Both the position numbers and the translations under genes were made by a program. A stretch of 64,000 nucleotides of DNA from Leptospira abararensis (GTDB lineage Bacteria > Spirochaetota > Leptospiria > Leptospirales > Leptospiraceae). The stretch's first letter is position 1; the number at the start of each line of letters is the position of its first letter. Location: contig NZ_JAFFPR010000055.1 of the NCBI RefSeq assembly GCF_016918735.1, positions 124,001 to 188,000 of the forward strand, in the 5' to 3' direction. This document shows, one piece after another, positions 61,557-64,000 of the stretch. Under the pieces are notes generated by a model, which saw only the letters and a program-made list of their open reading frames with translations, was not told where the DNA came from and made no database searches.

Positions 61557-61982
61557 ATGCCATCCCAAGAAACTATCGTTTCGCAAATCAAAAGTTTACT
61601 TTCCAATCATCCGAACATAAACGTAGATATTTTATTTCTGTATGTACCTGAGTTTAAAATCCTTCACAACATAATCGAAGAAGACGAAATCATCCAAGGG
61701 TATTGTATCGGTCTCCTCGAAGGATCCAAAGAAAAATTGAGCTCAGGAAAATGGCTCGTTCTACTCACCAACAAAAGATTTCATTTGGTTCAAAATCCCA
61801 TAATGCGATCCAGCCACCAACACATCCCATTAGAATTTTCGAATATTAAAAAAGTCACTACAAAACTCGGTTGGTTTTTTGGCCAAATCCAATTTGAATC
61901 GGAAGACAACACAATTAGAATGTTACAAATCGGTAGGAAGGATTACAGTTTTTTCCTTCCTTGTTTGAAAGATTTTTTATGA
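61557..61982 (+). CDS. Bacterial PH-domain-like protein (YokE-type)
   Basis: A 141-residue protein whose C-terminal half reads as a small PH-like beta domain: 'GKWLVLLTNKRFHLVQNP', 'HIPLEFSNIKKVTTKLGWFFG' split over two strands, and 'DNTIRMLQIGRKDYSFF'. The order resembles YokE-type bacterial PH domains. The N-terminal 55 residues are helical. No enzyme motif is seen; a lipid- or protein-binding role is typical of the fold. AAGGA seven bases before the ATG supports the start. Confidence 0.7.
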   Translation: MPSQETIVSQIKSLLSNHPNINVDILFLYVPEFKILHNIIEEDEIIQGYCIGLLEGSKEKLSSGKWLVLLTNKRFHLVQNPIMRSSHQHIPLEFSNIKKVTTKLGWFFGQIQFESEDNTIRMLQIGRKDYSFFLPCLKDFL

Positions 61983-62472
61983 TTTCAAAAGCCTTTGTTC
62001 GCATAACAAATTTCATGTGGATATTACAGCTTTAACAATATACCGAAAATACTTGATATCTAAAACCATTCTTTAGTTAGCTCCATTAAGGTGGGGCGCC
62101 TCAAATCTTAGAATAGATCAAAAACAAATCCAATAACGACCGCGCTATCCGCTCCAATCCTTCGGATTTCCGCTTCTATCGCTGGCGCGGGGAATGAATT
62201 GGTTGCTATCAAATTCAGATTCTTTCCATTCCGTCGATCCACAACCATTAAGAACGCAGACGAAACATCGACTAACAGAAAGAAATCTGAAGGCAATAGC
62301 TTCAAATGGTTGAAATGGATGATAGAACTTTGAAGGATCATAAAAATATCTTGACGTCTTCCTATGAAAGAAAGTTGAATCTCTAAAGTCATGATTATTC
62401 GGTATTAAGAGTATAAACTGTTTTATTAAAGATTTCGCGTAAAAATATATAATGGACTAGTCGCTTTAGTTT
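61983..62472. other. Gene-free region holding 57-bp repeat copy 2
   Basis: About 490 bp between the PH-like gene and the helicase. It contains the second, inverted copy of the GC-rich repeat at 62134-62190; the remainder is AT-rich. A minus-strand frame at 62108-62392 crosses the repeat and ends 'IRRIGADSAVVIGFVFDLF', but has no ribosome site and no recognised domain. The helicase promoter should lie in 62395-62470. Confidence 0.55.
62134..62190 (-). repeat. 57-bp GC-rich dispersed repeat, copy 2
   Basis: Exact reverse complement of 43054-43110 at all 57 positions. It sits 283 bp upstream of the helicase start, in an otherwise AT-rich region. Flanking bases differ from copy 1. Confidence 0.9.
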
Positions 62473-64000
62473 ATGCACCTAACACCGCACCAAAGAAAGA
62501 TAATTGGCTTAGAGCTAACCAGAAAACGTGCCTCTGGTGATCCAAACAGACTCGGGCAGGCTATGCTCGGAGCCCAAGTAGATTTAAATCCTCATCAATT
62601 AGATGCATCATTATTTGCGTTAGAATCGCCTTTATCTAGAGGAGTGATTCTAGCAGATGAAGTGGGCCTAGGAAAAACCATCGAGGCTGGTCTAGTGCTC
62701 ACTCAATTTTTGTCGGAAGGGAAAAAGAGAATTTTGATCATTGCGCCGGCAAATTTGCGCAAACAATGGAATGGTGAGTTAAGAGAAAAGTTTCATCTAA
62801 AATCCGAAATTCTTGAAGGGAAAAATTTTAATTTAATCCAGAGAAGCGGAATCTCCAATCCCTTTGACTCAGAGTCTGTAGTTATTGCATCCTATCAATT
62901 CGTAAAAGCAAGGGCATTTGAAGTCGCACAAATTCCGTGGGATCTTGTGGTTATTGACGAGGCACATAGGCTCAGAAATGTTTATAAAGAGACTAACATC
63001 ATAGCAAACACAATTAAAGAAAGTTTACGTGGTAGGTTTAAACTTCTTCTTACAGCAACTCCCCTACAAAATTCACTCAGCGAATTATACGGATTGGTAA
63101 GCATTATCGATGAACAAACATTTGGTGACTTTGAAAGTTTCTCCCAGCAGTTTTTACGAATCCAATCAGAAGAGCAACTTCAATTACTTAAAAATAGAAT
63201 AGAAGGTATTTGCAAAAGAACCCTTCGAAAACAAGTATTAGAATACATTAAATATACCAAAAGAATTCCTATTACGAAAGAGTTTGTTCCAAGTGATGAT
63301 GAAAATCGTTTGCATGAATGGATCAGTGCTTACCTACAACGAGAAAATTTAGCTGCACTCCCCAAAAGCCAAAGAAAACTCATGACCTTAATCTTACGCA
63401 AACTTCTTGCTTCTTCCACTTATGCAATTGCTGGAACATTACAGGCTTTAGTCGATAGATTAGAAAAAAAGTTACTTACAACCGATAACTCTATTGATTT
63501 AGAAATCCAAGATTTGATTGCTGAGGATTTTGAGGATTACGAAGAACTACAAGAAGAATGGTCGGAATACCAAAGTCAGAAAACCGCCTCTCAACCAATT
63601 CATTCGGTTGAAACAATTGAAAATCTAAAAGCTGAAATCAAAGAATTAAAAGAATATCTTACACTCGCCAATAGTATCCAAGCAAATAGTAAAGCAGAAG
63701 TATTACTCGCAGGACTTGGGCAAGCTTTCTCCGAAATGGAACGATTAGGTGGAGCCAAAAAAGCTGTCATTTTTACAGAATCAAGACGAACTCAGAATTA
63801 CCTATACGACTTTTTATCAATCAACGGTTATGCGAATCAGATTCTATTGTTCAACGGATCTAATAACGATGAAACCTCAAAACTTATCTTTCAGTCTTGG
63901 ATGGAAAAATACAAAGATTCTGACAAGATATCAGGTTCCAAGACGGCAGATATGCGGGCGGCCCTCGTAGAAGAATTTAGAGAGAGAAGACAGATTTTAA
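62473..64000 (+). CDS. SNF2-type helicase/ATPase, C-terminus beyond window edge
   Basis: The first 509 codons of a large SF2 ATPase, open to the right edge. Walker A is 'LADEVGLGKTIEAGLVL', motif II 'VVIDEAHRLRNV' (DEAH), motif III 'LLLTATPLQNSLSELYGL'. These SNF2/RapA-type motifs are followed by a long helical insertion (about residues 260-420, 'EDFEDYEELQEEW') and the start of the second RecA domain ('KKAVIFTESRRTQNYLYDFL'). Helicases of this size and insert pattern are common beside DNA methyltransferases and DUF4391-type genes in restriction-like or DISARM-like defence loci. That context is not visible here. An in-frame TAG just upstream fixes the ATG at 62473. Confidence 0.9.
   Translation, partial: MHLTPHQRKIIGLELTRKRASGDPNRLGQAMLGAQVDLNPHQLDASLFALESPLSRGVILADEVGLGKTIEAGLVLTQFLSEGKKRILIIAPANLRKQWNGELREKFHLKSEILEGKNFNLIQRSGISNPFDSESVVIASYQFVKARAFEVAQIPWDLVVIDEAHRLRNVYKETNIIANTIKESLRGRFKLLLTATPLQNSLSELYGLVSIIDEQTFGDFESFSQQFLRIQSEEQLQLLKNRIEGICKRTLRKQVLEYIKYTKRIPITKEFVPSDDENRLHEWISAYLQRENLAALPKSQRKLMTLILRKLLASSTYAIAGTLQALVDRLEKKLLTTDNSIDLEIQDLIAEDFEDYEELQEEWSEYQSQKTASQPIHSVETIENLKAEIKELKEYLTLANSIQANSKAEVLLAGLGQAFSEMERLGGAKKAVIFTESRRTQNYLYDFLSINGYANQILLFNGSNNDETSKLIFQSWMEKYKDSDKISGSKTADMRAALVEEFRERRQIL

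Noticed and set aside
62108..62392. Minus-strand 94-residue frame crossing repeat copy 2
   Set aside because: No ribosome site, no domain, and its C-terminal part is only the translated repeat; kept as a note within the gene-free region rather than as a gene.
1..64000. tRNA, rRNA, CRISPR array, insertion sequence
   Set aside because: No cloverleaf-like GGTTCGA arm with matching acceptor, no regularly spaced short repeats and no transposase-like frame was found on either strand.

Overview
The window looks like chromosomal DNA of a spirochaete of the genus Leptospira, more likely a saprophytic or environmental species than a reduced parasite. Base composition is moderately AT-rich. There is a close Loa22 (OmpA-like lipoprotein) homologue, many lipoproteins of Leptospira style (short signal, lipobox, sometimes a poly-Leu stretch after the Cys), a DUF1574 protein beside an MBOAT acyltransferase, and 7TM-DISM receptors. 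I saw no tRNA, rRNA, CRISPR array, insertion sequence or prophage. All calls come from reading the sequence; no database search was run.

Layout. 1-1535: acetoacetyl-CoA synthetase, cut by the left edge. 1627-10114: six same-strand genes with no gap above about 40 bp: MBOAT acyltransferase, DUF1574 SGNH-like protein, a small Cys/His protein, then a TolC/CusB/CzcA-type heavy-metal efflux system. 10063-12860: lipoprotein dienelactone hydrolase and an acyl-CoA dehydrogenase. 12956-16057: a lipid-desaturation module (ferredoxin reductase plus desaturase) facing a DesT/FabR-like TetR repressor, with two near-identical operators between them. 16101-20532: sensor kinase, a 6-pyruvoyl-tetrahydropterin synthase homologue that lacks the usual Cys, DUF1858 and DUF2721 proteins, a lipoprotein. 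20739-23658: MDR dehydrogenase, VOC protein, crotonyl-CoA carboxylase/reductase.

23723-28202 is the most unusual block. It holds a copper-type 'metallo-mystery pair' (MbnP and the di-haem MbnH) followed by two translationally coupled genes, a lipoprotein and an outer-membrane beta-barrel, and preceded by a small Cys/His-rich protein. 28326-39000 carries a 7TM-DISM/PP2C phosphatase, Na/Pi cotransporter, SlyD, an RRM protein, a VapBC module, a P-loop kinase, and two non-homologous fumarases (class II and class I). 39108-43833: outer-membrane protein, an AT-rich stretch (RDD protein, DHFR-like reductase, remnant frame), methyltransferase, DUF1801, Loa22. 43893-61982: RluA pseudouridine synthase, polytopic proteins, TerC, a hybrid histidine kinase whose start codon is 6 bp from that of a divergent LuxR-type regulator, SixA-Hpt, NHL lipoprotein, PstS, OmpA protein, PlsC-like protein with an altered motif I, sulfatase-fold lipoprotein, lipase plus two MaoC hydratases.

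61983-64000: a 490-bp gene-free stretch with a 57-bp GC-rich element that is perfectly repeated, inverted, at 43054-43110, followed by the first 509 codons of a SNF2-type helicase that may open a defence island to the right. The themes are envelope lipids and acyl chains (AacS, acyl-CoA dehydrogenase, desaturase, Ccr, MaoC pair, PlsC, MBOAT) and metal handling (RND efflux, MbnPH, TerC). Several convergent gene pairs are packed so tightly that terminator hairpins include stop codons or the genes overlap.
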